From NCBI RefSeq assembly GCF_023073335.1, contig NZ_JADPJG010000004.1, positions 205,530 through 269,529 on the forward strand: a stretch of DNA of 64,000 nt, given 5' to 3'. Positions 52,222 through 61,188 of this stretch are shown piece after piece. A program made the position numbers and the translations under genes. The DNA comes from Bradyrhizobium sp. 21. Its GTDB lineage: Bacteria; Pseudomonadota; Alphaproteobacteria; Rhizobiales; Xanthobacteraceae. The notes below the pieces were generated by a model, which made no database searches, was not told the DNA's origin, and saw nothing but the letters and a program-made list of their open reading frames with translations. The first letter of the stretch is position 1, and each line of letters begins with the position of its first letter.

Positions 52222-52845
52222 TCAGAAGTGATAGTTCACGCCGGCGCGCACAACGCTGGCGTTATAGCCGTTTGACACGCCTGTAATTGCGAACTGACTC
52301 GTCGACAGATCGATGTAGAGATATTCGAGCTTGGCGCTCCAGTTCGGCGCGAACCCAACTTCCGCGCCGGCGCCAATGGTCCAGCCGGCGCTGGTGTGCG
52401 ACTCCGTCCAGCCGAACGTCTGCGCGCGCAGCTCGCCGAAGGCGAGGCCCGCGGTGCCGTAGAACAGCACGTTGCTGAAGGCGTAGCCGGCGCGGCCGCG
52501 CAGGGTGCCGAACCACGGGTTGGAAAACTTCCACGGCGCGAAGGTGTCGTCGGCGCCAGCGGCCTGGACGTCGCCCTCGACGCCGAACACCCACGGGCCG
52601 TTCTGGAAATTGTAGCCGGCCTGAACGCCGCCGACGAAGCCGGACGGCTTTGCGGGGTTGTTGCTCACCGAGCCCCATTCGTAGCCGAGATTGGCACCGA
52701 GATACGGACCGGCCCAGCTATAGGCATTGAGCGGCTGATTGACCGTGTAGGGCGCGCGCTGCCCGTAATTGAGATCGGCGGCCTCTGCCGAAGCCGTCCA
52801 GCCGGCCGCAACCAACGCGGCTGCGCCCACAACGAGCCTCTTCAT
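52222..52845 (-). CDS. Outer membrane beta-barrel protein (Omp25/Omp31-like)
   Basis: A 207-residue exported beta-barrel. A signal peptide (residues 1-23, VVGAAALVAAGWTASAEA) is followed by AADLNYGQRAPY, the Omp25/31-type start, and eight amphipathic strands with FGTLRGRAGYAF and WSAKLEYLYIDL. The last residue is Phe in NYHF, the beta-barrel assembly signature. TTGGAGTGTGTG precedes the ATG at 52845. Paired CtrA-like boxes lie about 120-150 bases upstream. It is presumably a structural porin-like protein rather than a transporter with known specificity. Confidence 0.88.
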   Translation of the reverse strand: MKRLVVGAAALVAAGWTASAEAADLNYGQRAPYTVNQPLNAYSWAGPYLGANLGYEWGSVSNNPAKPSGFVGGVQAGYNFQNGPWVFGVEGDVQAAGADDTFAPWKFSNPWFGTLRGRAGYAFSNVLFYGTAGLAFGELRAQTFGWTESHTSAGWTIGAGAEVGFAPNWSAKLEYLYIDLSTSQFAITGVSNGYNASVVRAGVNYHF

Positions 52846-52961
52846 CACACACTCCAACGCAACTGTCGCAACCGGTGCGTTGCCTGCGCCGCCGCGCGGG
52901 GCAAAACCGCATGGTTACGAAACCACCACTTTTTCGCGTAAGATTTATCGCGAGTTTTAGG

Positions 52962-52998
52962 TTAAAGGGCTGTTAAGCTGGGTTACCGCGCTGTTAAC
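52962..52998. promoter_or_regulatory. Two CtrA-like boxes
   Basis: TTAA-N7-TTAA at 52962-52976 and TTAC-N7-TTAAC at 52983-52998; the first is an exact match to the Caulobacter CtrA consensus TTAA-N7-TTAA, the second has one mismatch in the left half. They lie between divergent genes: about 120-150 bases before the beta-barrel start (minus) and 95-130 bases before uvrC (plus). Regulation by CtrA is inferred. Confidence 0.5.
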
Positions 52999-53093
52999 AG
53001 GCTTAAGCAAGCGTTACCGGGAACTGCCGCGTTCCTGTGCGTGCCGCAAGGCCGGAACTTCAAATCGGCACACCCAGCACCTAAATTCGCACC

Positions 53094-55160
53094 ATGGTTC
53101 ACGATTCCACCGACAATCCGGACGACACCCGCGCGCGCAAATCGCCGCGGGCTGGCGCTGCGACCGACGCTCCGCCCGAGACGCTGACGCCGCCGGACCT
53201 CGATCCCGCGGCCGCCGGCGGCGACGACGAGGACGATGCCCGGCTGCCGGATATCCTGGAAGAGAGCGGTGCGGTCGGTGAAGGGCCGCTGGCGACCGGC
53301 CATGAGGCGATCGAGCGCGCGGTCCGCCTCGCCCCCACCTCGCCCGGCGTCTACCGCATGCTCAATGCGAATGCCGACGTGCTCTATGTCGGCAAGGCCA
53401 AGAACGTCAAAAAGCGCCTGTCGAACTATGCGCGCCAGAGTGCGCCGCAGCCGGCGCGCATCCTGCGCATGATCGCGGCCACTGTGACCGTGGAAATCGT
53501 CTCGACCAACACCGAGACCGAAGCACTGCTGCTGGAAGCCAACCTCATCAAGCAGCTCCGGCCACGCTTCAACGTCCAGCTGCGCGACGACAAGTCGTTT
53601 CCCTATATCCTGATCACCGGCGACCATTGGGCGCCGCAGATCCTGAAGCACCGCGGCGCGCAGACGCGACCCGGTCGCTATTTCGGCCCGTTCGCCTCCG
53701 CCGGCGCCGTCAACCGCACCATCACCGCGCTGCAGCGCGCGTTCCTGATCCGCTCCTGCACGGATTCCTTCTTCGAGAGCCGCTCGCGGCCCTGCCTGCT
53801 CTACCAGATCCGCCGCTGCGCCGGCCCCTGCACCCGCGAGATCGACTTTCCCGGCTATACGACGCTGGTGCGTGAGGCGAGCGATTTCCTCTCCGGCAAG
53901 AGCCAGGCGGTGAAGCAGGAGCTCGCCGGCGAGATGGAGAAGGCTTCCGGCGAGCTTGAATTCGAGAGCGCCGCGCTCTACCGCGACCGCCTCGCTGCGC
54001 TCTCTGCGATCCAGTCGCAGCAGGGCATCAATCCGCGCACGGTGGAAGAAGCCGACGTGTTCGCCATCCACCAGGAGGGCGGCTTCTCCTGCGTCGAGGT
54101 GTTCTTCTTCCGCACCGGACAGAACTGGGGCAACCGCGCCTATTTCCCGCGCGCGGAGAAGACCTATACGCCGGAAGAGGTGCTGGGGTCCTTCCTCGCC
54201 CAGTTCTACGACGACAAGCCGCCGCCGAGGAACATCCTGCTCTCGCACGAGATCGAGGAGAGCGAGCTGCTCGCCAATGCTCTGTCGATCAAGGCCGGCC
54301 GCAAAATCGAGGTTTCCACGCCCAAGCGCGGCGAGAAGAAGGAGCTCGTCGCCCACGCGCTGACCAATGCGCGCGAGGCGCTCGGCCGCAAGCTCGCAGA
54401 CACCGCGACACAGAGCCGCCTGCTGGACGCCATGGCCACGACGCTGAGCCTGCCGCATCCGCCCAAGCGCATCGAGGTCTACGACAACAGTCACATCCAG
54501 GGCACCAACGCAGTCGGCGCCATGATCGTCGCCGGCCCCGACGGATTTGTGAAAAACCAGTACCGCAAATTCAACATCAAGTCGGAAGGGCTCACGCCGG
54601 GCGACGATTACGGGATGATGCGCGAGGTGCTGGAGCGCCGCTTCAAGCGCCTCATCAATCCGCCCGAGGAGGGTACGGCCAAGGCCAAGGACGACGATTT
54701 CCCGCAATGGCCCGATCTCGTGATCATCGACGGCGGCCGCGGCCAGCTCAACGCTGTCAGGGAGATCTTTGCAAATCTCGGCCTGACCCAGGTGGCGCTG
54801 ATGTCTGTGGCCAAGGGGCCGGACCGGGATGCCGGCCGCGAGACCCTGTTCATGCCCGAGCGCGAGGCGATCAAGCTGGAGCCGCGCGACCCCGTGCTCT
54901 ATTTTATCCAGCGGCTGCGGGACGAGGCGCACCGCTTTGTCATCGGCTCGCACCGCACGCTGCGCAAGAAGGACATCCGCGAGGCCGGCTTGCAGGAAAT
55001 TCCGGGGATCGGTCCGTCACGCAAACGTGCCTTGCTGCATCATTTCGGAACTCTGAAGGAGATCGAACGGGCCTCGATCGTCGATCTCGGCAAGGTTCCG
55101 GGGGTCAGCGCCGAGAGCGCTCGTAGGATTTTCGAGTATTTCCATCCCCAGCCGGGGTGA
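53094..55160 (+). CDS. uvrC: Excinuclease ABC subunit C
   Basis: A 688-residue UvrC; it makes the two incisions on either side of a DNA lesion bound by UvrB. The N-terminal GIY-YIG nuclease is at [32 protein letters not shown] (GVY..LYVG), the UVR helix hairpin around [20 protein letters not shown], the C-terminal RNase H-like nuclease includes [20 protein letters not shown] and [13 protein letters not shown], and the HhH tail [21 protein letters not shown] disordered acidic N-terminal extension of about 75 residues precedes the catalytic part. Start at 53094. pgsA follows after 98 bases. Confidence 0.97.
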   Translation: MVHDSTDNPDDTRARKSPRAGAATDAPPETLTPPDLDPAAAGGDDEDDARLPDILEESGAVGEGPLATGHEAIERAVRLAPTSPGVYRMLNANADVLYVGKAKNVKKRLSNYARQSAPQPARILRMIAATVTVEIVSTNTETEALLLEANLIKQLRPRFNVQLRDDKSFPYILITGDHWAPQILKHRGAQTRPGRYFGPFASAGAVNRTITALQRAFLIRSCTDSFFESRSRPCLLYQIRRCAGPCTREIDFPGYTTLVREASDFLSGKSQAVKQELAGEMEKASGELEFESAALYRDRLAALSAIQSQQGINPRTVEEADVFAIHQEGGFSCVEVFFFRTGQNWGNRAYFPRAEKTYTPEEVLGSFLAQFYDDKPPPRNILLSHEIEESELLANALSIKAGRKIEVSTPKRGEKKELVAHALTNAREALGRKLADTATQSRLLDAMATTLSLPHPPKRIEVYDNSHIQGTNAVGAMIVAGPDGFVKNQYRKFNIKSEGLTPGDDYGMMREVLERRFKRLINPPEEGTAKAKDDDFPQWPDLVIIDGGRGQLNAVREIFANLGLTQVALMSVAKGPDRDAGRETLFMPEREAIKLEPRDPVLYFIQRLRDEAHRFVIGSHRTLRKKDIREAGLQEIPGIGPSRKRALLHHFGTLKEIERASIVDLGKVPGVSAESARRIFEYFHPQPG

Positions 55161-55258
55161 ACTAAAGGGGGGCCGCGGTCATATGGTCGTCGCATCCCGC
55201 ACCCCATTTGGGGAGCGGAACGGTTGACCTTCAGGCTGCAGCGGTATTGGTAGGACGA

Positions 55259-55876
55259 ATGAACATCGCCACGACACGAGGGACGACCAGCCGCGCGATG
55301 TCCCTCCCGAACCTCCTGACCTACGGCCGGATCGCCGCAATCCCGGTCGTGGTCGGGTGCATCTACGCGCAGTCGATCATGGACGGCCCGCTGTGGCTGC
55401 GCTGGCTCGCGGTCGCCATCTTCATCGCGGCCGCGGTCACCGACTATCTCGACGGCTATTACGCGCGGATCTGGAATCAGCAATCGGCATTTGGCCGGAT
55501 GCTCGATCCGATCGCCGACAAGCTGCTGGTCGCCTCGTGCCTTCTGATGCTGGCCGCCGACGGCATCATTCACGGCTGGTCGCTGTGGGCCGCCATCGTA
55601 ATCCTGTGCCGCGAGATCCTGGTCTCCGGCCTGCGCGAATATCTCGCCGCGCTGCGCGTCAGCGTGCCCGTGACCAAGCTTGCGAAGTGGAAAACGACCG
55701 TTCAGCTCATCGCCATCGGATTCCTGCTGGCTGGTCCGGCCGGCGACGAGGTGGTGCCCATGGTCTCGATGATCGGACTGGCGCTGCTCTGGGCTTCGGC
55801 GATCCTCACCATGTACACCGGCTACGACTATTTCCGCGCCGGCATCCATCACCTCATCAAGGAGGATGAGGGATGA
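55259..55876 (+). CDS. pgsA: CDP-diacylglycerol--glycerol-3-phosphate 3-phosphatidyltransferase
   Basis: A 205-residue CDP-alcohol phosphatidyltransferase. The family motif D-x2-D-G-x2-A-R-x8-G-x3-D-x3-D is complete in DYLDGYYARIWNQQSAFGRMLDPIADK. It has several transmembrane helices and catalyses the committed step in phosphatidylglycerol synthesis; PG is also the donor for Lgt. TAGGACGA lies just before the ATG at 55259. Its stop overlaps moaD by four bases (ATGA), coupling the two genes although they belong to different pathways. Confidence 0.93.
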   Translation: MNIATTRGTTSRAMSLPNLLTYGRIAAIPVVVGCIYAQSIMDGPLWLRWLAVAIFIAAAVTDYLDGYYARIWNQQSAFGRMLDPIADKLLVASCLLMLAADGIIHGWSLWAAIVILCREILVSGLREYLAALRVSVPVTKLAKWKTTVQLIAIGFLLAGPAGDEVVPMVSMIGLALLWASAILTMYTGYDYFRAGIHHLIKEDEG

Positions 55877-56124
55877 AGGTGAAGTATTTCGCCTGGGTGC
55901 GCGAACGCGTCGGCAAGGCCGAGGAGACGATCGAGCCGCCAGCGACCGTGCTTACCGTGGAAGAGCTGATCGCCTGGCTGTCCGGCCAAAGCGAAGCTTA
56001 TGCGCACGCCTTCGAGAAGCCGAAGGTGATCCGCGCCGCGATCGACCATGCCCACGTCAAAGCGGACGCCACGATCGCAGGCGCCCGCGAGATCGCGTTC
56101 TTCCCGCCGATGACCGGCGGCTAG
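55873..56124 (+). CDS. moaD: Molybdopterin synthase sulfur-carrier subunit
   Basis: An 83-residue ubiquitin-like beta-grasp protein ending in PPMTGG; the C-terminal Gly-Gly is thiocarboxylated and delivers sulfur to precursor Z. It begins MKVKYFAWVRERVG, the family N-terminus. It pairs with MoaE (start at 56310), which lies about 185 bases downstream across a palindromic repeat. The start overlaps the stop of pgsA. Confidence 0.93.
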   Translation: MKVKYFAWVRERVGKAEETIEPPATVLTVEELIAWLSGQSEAYAHAFEKPKVIRAAIDHAHVKADATIAGAREIAFFPPMTGG

Positions 56125-56157
56125 GCCATGTTCTCGAACAGACCAGCGTACGGTGTC

Positions 56158-56287
56158 GCCTCACCTCTCCCCGTCGGGGAGAGGTCGGATCGCGTAAGCG
56201 ATCCGGGTGAGGGGGCACAGGTCTCACGAGAGAGCGGATCCCCTCACCCGCGCCTTCGGCGCGACCTCTCCCTATGGGAGAGGTGTG
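56158..56287. repeat. Palindromic repeat between moaD and moaE
   Basis: Hairpins CTCACCTCTCCCCGTCGGGGAGAGG, GGATCGCGTAAGCGATCC and GCGCCTTCGGCGC, plus the terminal CCTCTCCCTATGGGAGAGG, make up a composite element of the same family as 48256-48400. It separates two genes that would otherwise be adjacent. Confidence 0.7.
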
Positions 56288-56309
56288 GCACCGTCCGAGC
56301 GGGAAGAGC

Positions 56310-56777
56310 ATGAGCTGCCCCGTCACCATCCGCATCCAGCCGGACGATTTCGACATCGCGCGCGAGATCGCGGTCCTGACCGGGAGCCGCACCGACATCG
56401 GCGCGGTCGTGAGCTTCTCCGGCATCTGCCGCGCCGATGAGGACAGCGCGAAGATCGCCGCGCTCACGCTCGAACATTATCCCGGCATGGCGGAGGAAGA
56501 GATCAGGCGTCACGCCGTCGAAGCCATTTCGCGCTGGCCGCTGAACGGCGTCACGGTGATCCATCGCGTCGGCCGCTTCATGCCCGGCCAGAACATCGTG
56601 CTGGTGCTGACCGCCTCGCAGCACCGCCAGGCGGCGTTCCAGGCAGCCGAGTTCCTGATGGATTATCTCAAGAACAGCGCGCCGTTCTGGAAGAAGGAAG
56701 AGAGCGCCACCGGCACCGGCTGGGTCGAGGCCCAGGCCCGCGACGAGGAAGCCGCCGCACGCTGGACCCGCCGCTGA
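56310..56777 (+). CDS. moaE: Molybdopterin synthase catalytic subunit
   Basis: A 155-residue MoaE. Key parts are VVSFSGICRADEDSAKIAALTLEHYPGMAEEEI, RVGRFMPGQNIVLVLTASQHRQAAF and FWKKEES, containing the conserved Arg, Lys and His of the MoaE active site. With MoaD it converts cyclic pyranopterin monophosphate to molybdopterin. GGGAAGA precedes the ATG at 56310. Its stop overlaps the prmB start by one base (TGATG), so the two genes are coupled. Confidence 0.94.
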   Translation: MSCPVTIRIQPDDFDIAREIAVLTGSRTDIGAVVSFSGICRADEDSAKIAALTLEHYPGMAEEEIRRHAVEAISRWPLNGVTVIHRVGRFMPGQNIVLVLTASQHRQAAFQAAEFLMDYLKNSAPFWKKEESATGTGWVEAQARDEEAAARWTRR

Positions 56778-57736
56778 TGGCAACAACATCCAAAAAGACC
56801 GTGCGCGGCCGCGCCGCGCCAAAGCTCGCGAAAGTGAGCCGCGGCGAGCTTCTCACGCTGGTCGATTTCGTCCGCTATGCGGTGAGCCGCTTCAATGAGG
56901 CCAAGCTCTCCTTTGCCCATGGCACGACCGACCCGGTCGCGGAAGCAGCCTTCCTGGTCTGTGAAGCCCTGCATTTGCATCCGGAACAGTTCGAGATTTT
57001 TGCCAACGCGCGCGCTACGGCCGCCGAGGGCAAGACCATCGTCGATCTCATCCACCAGCGCGTCACCACGCGCAAACCGGCCGCCTATCTCGTCAACAAG
57101 ATCTACATGCGCGGCCTGCCCTTCTATGTCGACGAGCGCGTCATCGTTCCGCGCTCCTTCATCGGCGAGCTGCTGGAGTCGCATTTCGGCGGTGACGGCG
57201 AGGCGGGCTCGCTGATCGACGACCCCACGGCCGTCGAACGGGTGCTCGATCTCTGCACGGGATCGGGATGCCTCGCGATCCTCGCGGCGCATCATTTCCC
57301 GAACGCCACGATAGACGCCGTCGACGTCTCGAAGGGCGCGGTCGAAGTCGCCAGACGAAATGTCGGCGAATACGGGCTCGATGACCGGATCAGCCTGCAT
57401 CGCGGCGACCTGTTCGCCCCGCTCGGTGACACCAAATACGACTTGATCATCACCAACCCGCCTTACGTCGATGCGGAAGGCATGGCGGCGCTACCGCCGG
57501 AGTGCCGGGCAGAGCCGAAGCTCGCCTTCGACGGCGGCGCCGACGGTCTCGACGTGGTCCGCCGGATCCTGCGCGATGCGCCCGACCACTTGGCGCCGGA
57601 CGGCGGACTGATCTGCGAGATCGGCCGCGGCCGCGAATTGGTCGACGAGGCCTTTCCGGAATTGCCGCTGCTCTGGCTCGACACCGAGGACTCCGAGGGC
57701 GAGGTGTTCTGGATCGCGGCCGGCGATCTCGGCTGA
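56777..57736 (+). CDS. prmB: 50S ribosomal protein L3 N5-glutamine methyltransferase
   Basis: A 319-residue SAM-dependent methyltransferase of the HemK/PrmB group. The catalytic NPPY motif is in LIITNPPYVDAEGMAALP, and the SAM motif is LDLCTGSGCLAILAAHHF. The spacing and N-terminal domain are those of PrmB (L3 Gln methylation), not PrmC (release factor). It follows moaE directly with overlapping codons. The N-terminal part begins with a basic Thr/Lys stretch (MATTSKKTVRGRAAPK). Confidence 0.9.
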   Translation: MATTSKKTVRGRAAPKLAKVSRGELLTLVDFVRYAVSRFNEAKLSFAHGTTDPVAEAAFLVCEALHLHPEQFEIFANARATAAEGKTIVDLIHQRVTTRKPAAYLVNKIYMRGLPFYVDERVIVPRSFIGELLESHFGGDGEAGSLIDDPTAVERVLDLCTGSGCLAILAAHHFPNATIDAVDVSKGAVEVARRNVGEYGLDDRISLHRGDLFAPLGDTKYDLIITNPPYVDAEGMAALPPECRAEPKLAFDGGADGLDVVRRILRDAPDHLAPDGGLICEIGRGRELVDEAFPELPLLWLDTEDSEGEVFWIAAGDLG

Positions 57737-57824
57737 CCCGTCACGACGGGCACGCCGCGTCGGAACAAGTCAAATACCGCCACGTTCATCCTCGACGAAT
57801 GTCTCGCTCTTGGAGGATATCCGC

Positions 57825-58412
57825 ATGCTCGCGCCATCGGGCGAATTGCTGCGCGCCGGCATGGCGCTCAAGCTCAACCATCTCAAGCGCGCCGCCCAGT
57901 CCTATCTGCGTGACCGCACCAACCAGGCCACGGGCCGCGCGACGTCCTACGCGGTCGCGGCAGGACTGTTCGCGGTGGCCGGGCTGTTCCTGGTTGCAAC
58001 CTTCTTCGTCGGCCTGATCGCCCTGTATCGCTGGATCGCAATTACCCACGGTCAATTCTGGGGTTTTGGTGCCGTCGCGGCCGTGCTCCTGGTGCTGGCC
58101 GCGTCCTGTGCCGGGGTCGCTCTCGCTCAGATGAAGCGTCGTGACAGGCCGATCGTGCCGCTTGCCAGCCGTATGCGCGTCGCGATCGCCACCCCGCGGA
58201 TCCCGCGCGGAACGGTCAAGCAGGCGCTGAAGGAGGTCGCGACGACGATTCCGCTGGCACCGCTCGCACCCGGCGAACGCGGCCATGGCGGCAATTCTTT
58301 GCCGGCTCGGACTAACCGGCCCGTGCAACTCGGACTGATGCTCGCAGCCGTCGGCTTGGTGGGGTTCACGGCGGCGCGCCGAAGGCGTCACGGTCAAAGA
58401 TTGGGCGCCTGA
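57825..58412 (+). CDS. Phage holin family (DUF1469) membrane protein
   Basis: A 195-residue protein with two transmembrane helices (about residues 38-63, GLFAVAGLFLVATFFVGLIALY, and 72-96, AVAAVLLVLAASCAGVALA) fitting the DUF1469/holin-like family. The C-terminal part is basic. It was named for phage holins but chromosomal members are core genes of Rhizobiales. TTGGAGGAT precedes the ATG at 57825. The next gene starts immediately after the stop, so they form an operon with the YihY protein. Function unknown. Confidence 0.8.
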   Translation: MLAPSGELLRAGMALKLNHLKRAAQSYLRDRTNQATGRATSYAVAAGLFAVAGLFLVATFFVGLIALYRWIAITHGQFWGFGAVAAVLLVLAASCAGVALAQMKRRDRPIVPLASRMRVAIATPRIPRGTVKQALKEVATTIPLAPLAPGERGHGGNSLPARTNRPVQLGLMLAAVGLVGFTAARRRRHGQRLGA

Positions 58413-59543
58413 ATGCCAGCGCGGGACTCCGAGCAGTTCGATAGTTGGCTGTTGGTCGCCGCGACGGCCGTCTTCGTGCTGACCGCCGAACGCTACTTTC
58501 AGGAATCCGGCTTTGTCCGCGCCGGGCCACCGCAAGACCATCGCAACAGCGAGGGGAATTCGCCGGAAACCAGCCCGACAGGCGCAGCTGCGCAGCCAGG
58601 CCGCGGCCGCCGCGCGAAAAGCCCGTTCACGATCCCCTGGGCTGGCTGGAAGGATATTTTCTGGCGCACCTATCAGCGCATCGACGACGACCGTCTGCTC
58701 GCGACCGCCGGCGGCGTCGTTTTCTTCGGCCTGCTCGCGATCTTTCCGGCCGTGACCGCGCTCGTCTCATCCTACGGCCTGTTCGCCGATCCCTCTACCA
58801 TCAGCAAAAATCTCCAGACGCTCGCGGCGATGATGCCCGAAGGCTCGTTCCAGATCGTCCAAGACCAGGTCGCCCGCGTCGTGTCGAATGGCAGCGGGAC
58901 CCTGGGGGTCACCTTCCTGTTCGGACTCGTGCTCGCGATCTGGAGCGCCAATGCCGGCGTAAAGGCGATCTTCGATGCGCTCAACGTCGCCTACGAGGAG
59001 CGCGAGAAGCGCAGCTTCATCAAGCTGAACATGGTGTCGCTGGCCTTTACAGTCGGCGGCATCGTAGCGCTGCTGGTGATGGTGGGTGCCGTCGTCGCCT
59101 TCCCGCTCGCGCTCAATCACCTCGGCATGGCGCCTGAAAGCAAGCTGATCGTGGCACTCGCCCGATGGCCGGTGCTGTTCCTGATCCTGCTCGCGGCGCT
59201 GGCCACCCTCTACCGCTTCGCGCCCAGTCGCGATGCCCCCCGCTGGCAATGGCTGAGCCTCGGCGCGGTGACGGCCGCGATCCTCTGGATCGCGGGCTCT
59301 GCCTTGTTGTCCTGGTATCTGTCCAAATTCGCCAATTACAACGCGACCTACGGTTCGCTCGGCGCGGCGATCGGCCTGATGACGTGGATGTGGATGTCGG
59401 CCATTGTCATCATGTTCGGGGCCGAGCTGAATTCGGAGATCGAACGGCAGACCCTGCGCGACACGACCACTGGGCCGCCGAAGCCGCTCGGCACCCGCCA
59501 GGCCGTCTCGGCCGACACGGTCGGCGCCACCGCGCCATCTTGA
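58413..59543 (+). CDS. YihY/BrkB family inner membrane protein
   Basis: A 376-residue protein. After an N-terminal helix and a disordered linker, the YihY core begins FTIPWAGWKDIFWRTYQRIDDDRLLATAGGVVFFGLLAIFPAVTALVSSYGLF and has about six transmembrane segments; the later WSANAGVKAIFDALNVAYEE and NATYGSLGAAIGLMTWMWMSAIVIMFGAELN are family signatures. YihY proteins were once called RNase BN in error; the physiological role is unclear. It starts the base after the holin-like stop. Confidence 0.9.
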   Translation: MPARDSEQFDSWLLVAATAVFVLTAERYFQESGFVRAGPPQDHRNSEGNSPETSPTGAAAQPGRGRRAKSPFTIPWAGWKDIFWRTYQRIDDDRLLATAGGVVFFGLLAIFPAVTALVSSYGLFADPSTISKNLQTLAAMMPEGSFQIVQDQVARVVSNGSGTLGVTFLFGLVLAIWSANAGVKAIFDALNVAYEEREKRSFIKLNMVSLAFTVGGIVALLVMVGAVVAFPLALNHLGMAPESKLIVALARWPVLFLILLAALATLYRFAPSRDAPRWQWLSLGAVTAAILWIAGSALLSWYLSKFANYNATYGSLGAAIGLMTWMWMSAIVIMFGAELNSEIERQTLRDTTTGPPKPLGTRQAVSADTVGATAPS

Positions 59544-59685
59544 CTCTGCGACAGGCCGCTATCCCCTCGAATCAACAATGATGTTAGGGTCATGCCGCTT
59601 GGGCGAGCATGGGGGCGGGACGGGTTCGAAATGCCCCCCGTGTTTTCCCGGTGAGGCAGTCAGCTCTTGAGGCTTAACGCGCGGC

Positions 59686-61173
59686 ATGATTCGCATTTCG
59701 ACGATCTTCATCGCCATCTGCATGGTTCTGGTCGCGGCATCGCTCGGGCTCGTGCTCTACGCCGTCGCCGGCATCACCGGCACCGAATCCGCGATCGTGG
59801 CGCTGACCGCGCTGACCTTCCTGATCCTCTACAACGCCGTGTCGATGCGGCTGCGCGACCGCAGCGACGTCGGCGGCCAGATCGCTGACCTTTCGCGCGG
59901 CACCGCCGACCTCGCTCGCCAGGTGGCCGAGTTCGGCCGCCGGCTTGCCGCGATCGAGGGACGCATCGCCTCCGCCAATTCGACCAACTCCGACCGTGTC
60001 CAGTCGGTGGTCGGAGAGATCAACGAGCTCGGTGGATTGGTCCGACAGCTCGCCACCACCGTCTCGGCCCATGAGGATCTGTTGGCCGGCAACGCGCCGG
60101 CTCCCGTTCCCGTCGCGAGGCTGGAGCCGCAACCGCCGCTCGACCTGATGGCGCCGTTCGAGGAGCGGCCGGCTGCCCCTCCCCCGGTTCCTGCGCCGCC
60201 GCCCCGGCCGGCAGCACCTCCAGTGATCCAGTCCCAGACCGGCAATCCGGTTCAGACGGCCAACGGCCGCAACCAGACCCAATTGCTGGCGACGCTGCGC
60301 AACGCGATCGACGAGAACCGCATCGACATCTTCCTCCAGCCGATGGTGACGCTGCCGCAGCGCAAGGTCCGCTTCTACGAAGCCGTGACGCGCCTGCGCG
60401 ACGAGCGTGACCAGCTGGTCGCGGCCGAGGAGTTCATCAGCATCGCTGAGGCCTCCGGCCTGATCGGGCGCATCGACAACATGGTGATGCTGCGCTGTGT
60501 GCAGGTGCTGCGGCGCCTGATGGTGCGCAACAAGGATGTCGGCGTGTTCTGCAACGTCGCGGCGTCCACGCTCGGCAATTCCACGACCTTCGCGCAATAT
60601 CTCGACTTCCTCGAAGCCAATCGGGCGCTGGCGCCCTCGCTGGTGCTGGAATTCAAGCAATCGACCTTCCGCAATCTCGGCCCGGCGGAGACCGAGAACC
60701 TCGCCGCGCTCGCCCAGCGCGGCTTCCGCTTCTCGATCGACCATGTCACGGATTTGCGCATCGAGCCGCGCGAGCTGGCCGACCGCGGCGTGCGCTTCAT
60801 CAAGGTGCCGGCGACGCTGCTGCTCGACCCGATGCAGGCTTCGGCCTCGGACATCCATCCCTCCGACCTCTCCGACCTGCTCGGCCGCTTCGGCATCGAC
60901 CTGATCGCCGAGCGGATCGAGGGCGAGCGTGCCGTGATCGACCTGCTCGACTATGACGTGCGGTTCGGCCAGGGGTTTCTTTTCGCGCCGCCCCGACCAT
61001 TGCGGCCGGATGGGGCATCTGCTACCGGCGGGGCCTCGCCGAACCAGGCGCAGGATATTCAGGGATCCAATGGCTCCGCTTCCCCCAGCCAAGGCGCTAC
61101 ATCTGGCGCGACGTCAGCCGCACCTCCGGCCCAACGCGTCACCGGCAACGCGGCGCTCGCGCGCCGCATCTGA
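59686..61173 (+). CDS. Membrane EAL-domain protein, TipF-like
   Basis: A 495-residue protein: two N-terminal transmembrane helices (about 5-25 and 33-50), a coiled coil (about 60-110), a Pro-rich linker (about 130-185) and an EAL domain (about 200-445). The EAL signature is FYEAVTRL (EAV), the Asn and Glu are in FCNVAAS and LVLEFKQS, Lys in VRFIKVP, Glu in LIAERIEGE, and Gln in RFGQGFLF, but the usual DDFG motif reads SIDHVTD, so the metal site is degenerate. This is the architecture of Caulobacter TipF, a c-di-GMP receptor that positions the flagellum. It may bind rather than hydrolyse c-di-GMP. Confidence 0.85.
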   Translation: MIRISTIFIAICMVLVAASLGLVLYAVAGITGTESAIVALTALTFLILYNAVSMRLRDRSDVGGQIADLSRGTADLARQVAEFGRRLAAIEGRIASANSTNSDRVQSVVGEINELGGLVRQLATTVSAHEDLLAGNAPAPVPVARLEPQPPLDLMAPFEERPAAPPPVPAPPPRPAAPPVIQSQTGNPVQTANGRNQTQLLATLRNAIDENRIDIFLQPMVTLPQRKVRFYEAVTRLRDERDQLVAAEEFISIAEASGLIGRIDNMVMLRCVQVLRRLMVRNKDVGVFCNVAASTLGNSTTFAQYLDFLEANRALAPSLVLEFKQSTFRNLGPAETENLAALAQRGFRFSIDHVTDLRIEPRELADRGVRFIKVPATLLLDPMQASASDIHPSDLSDLLGRFGIDLIAERIEGERAVIDLLDYDVRFGQGFLFAPPRPLRPDGASATGGASPNQAQDIQGSNGSASPSQGATSGATSAAPPAQRVTGNAALARRI

Positions 61174-61188
61174 TCGGCCGCGCGCATC

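Noticed and set aside
52983-54953. Minus-strand open frame of about 650 codons opposite uvrC
   Set aside because: Antisense to a complete, well-conserved uvrC. Its composition (His/Asp/Leu/Gly-rich) is that of GC-driven shadow frames.
57825-58412. Prophage remnant suggested by a holin-family protein
   Set aside because: The DUF1469 holin-like family is a common chromosomal gene in Rhizobiales; no other phage gene, integrase or att site is nearby.
59674-61092. Minus-strand open frame opposite the TipF-like gene
   Set aside because: Complement of the EAL-domain coding region; no start signal, no known domain.
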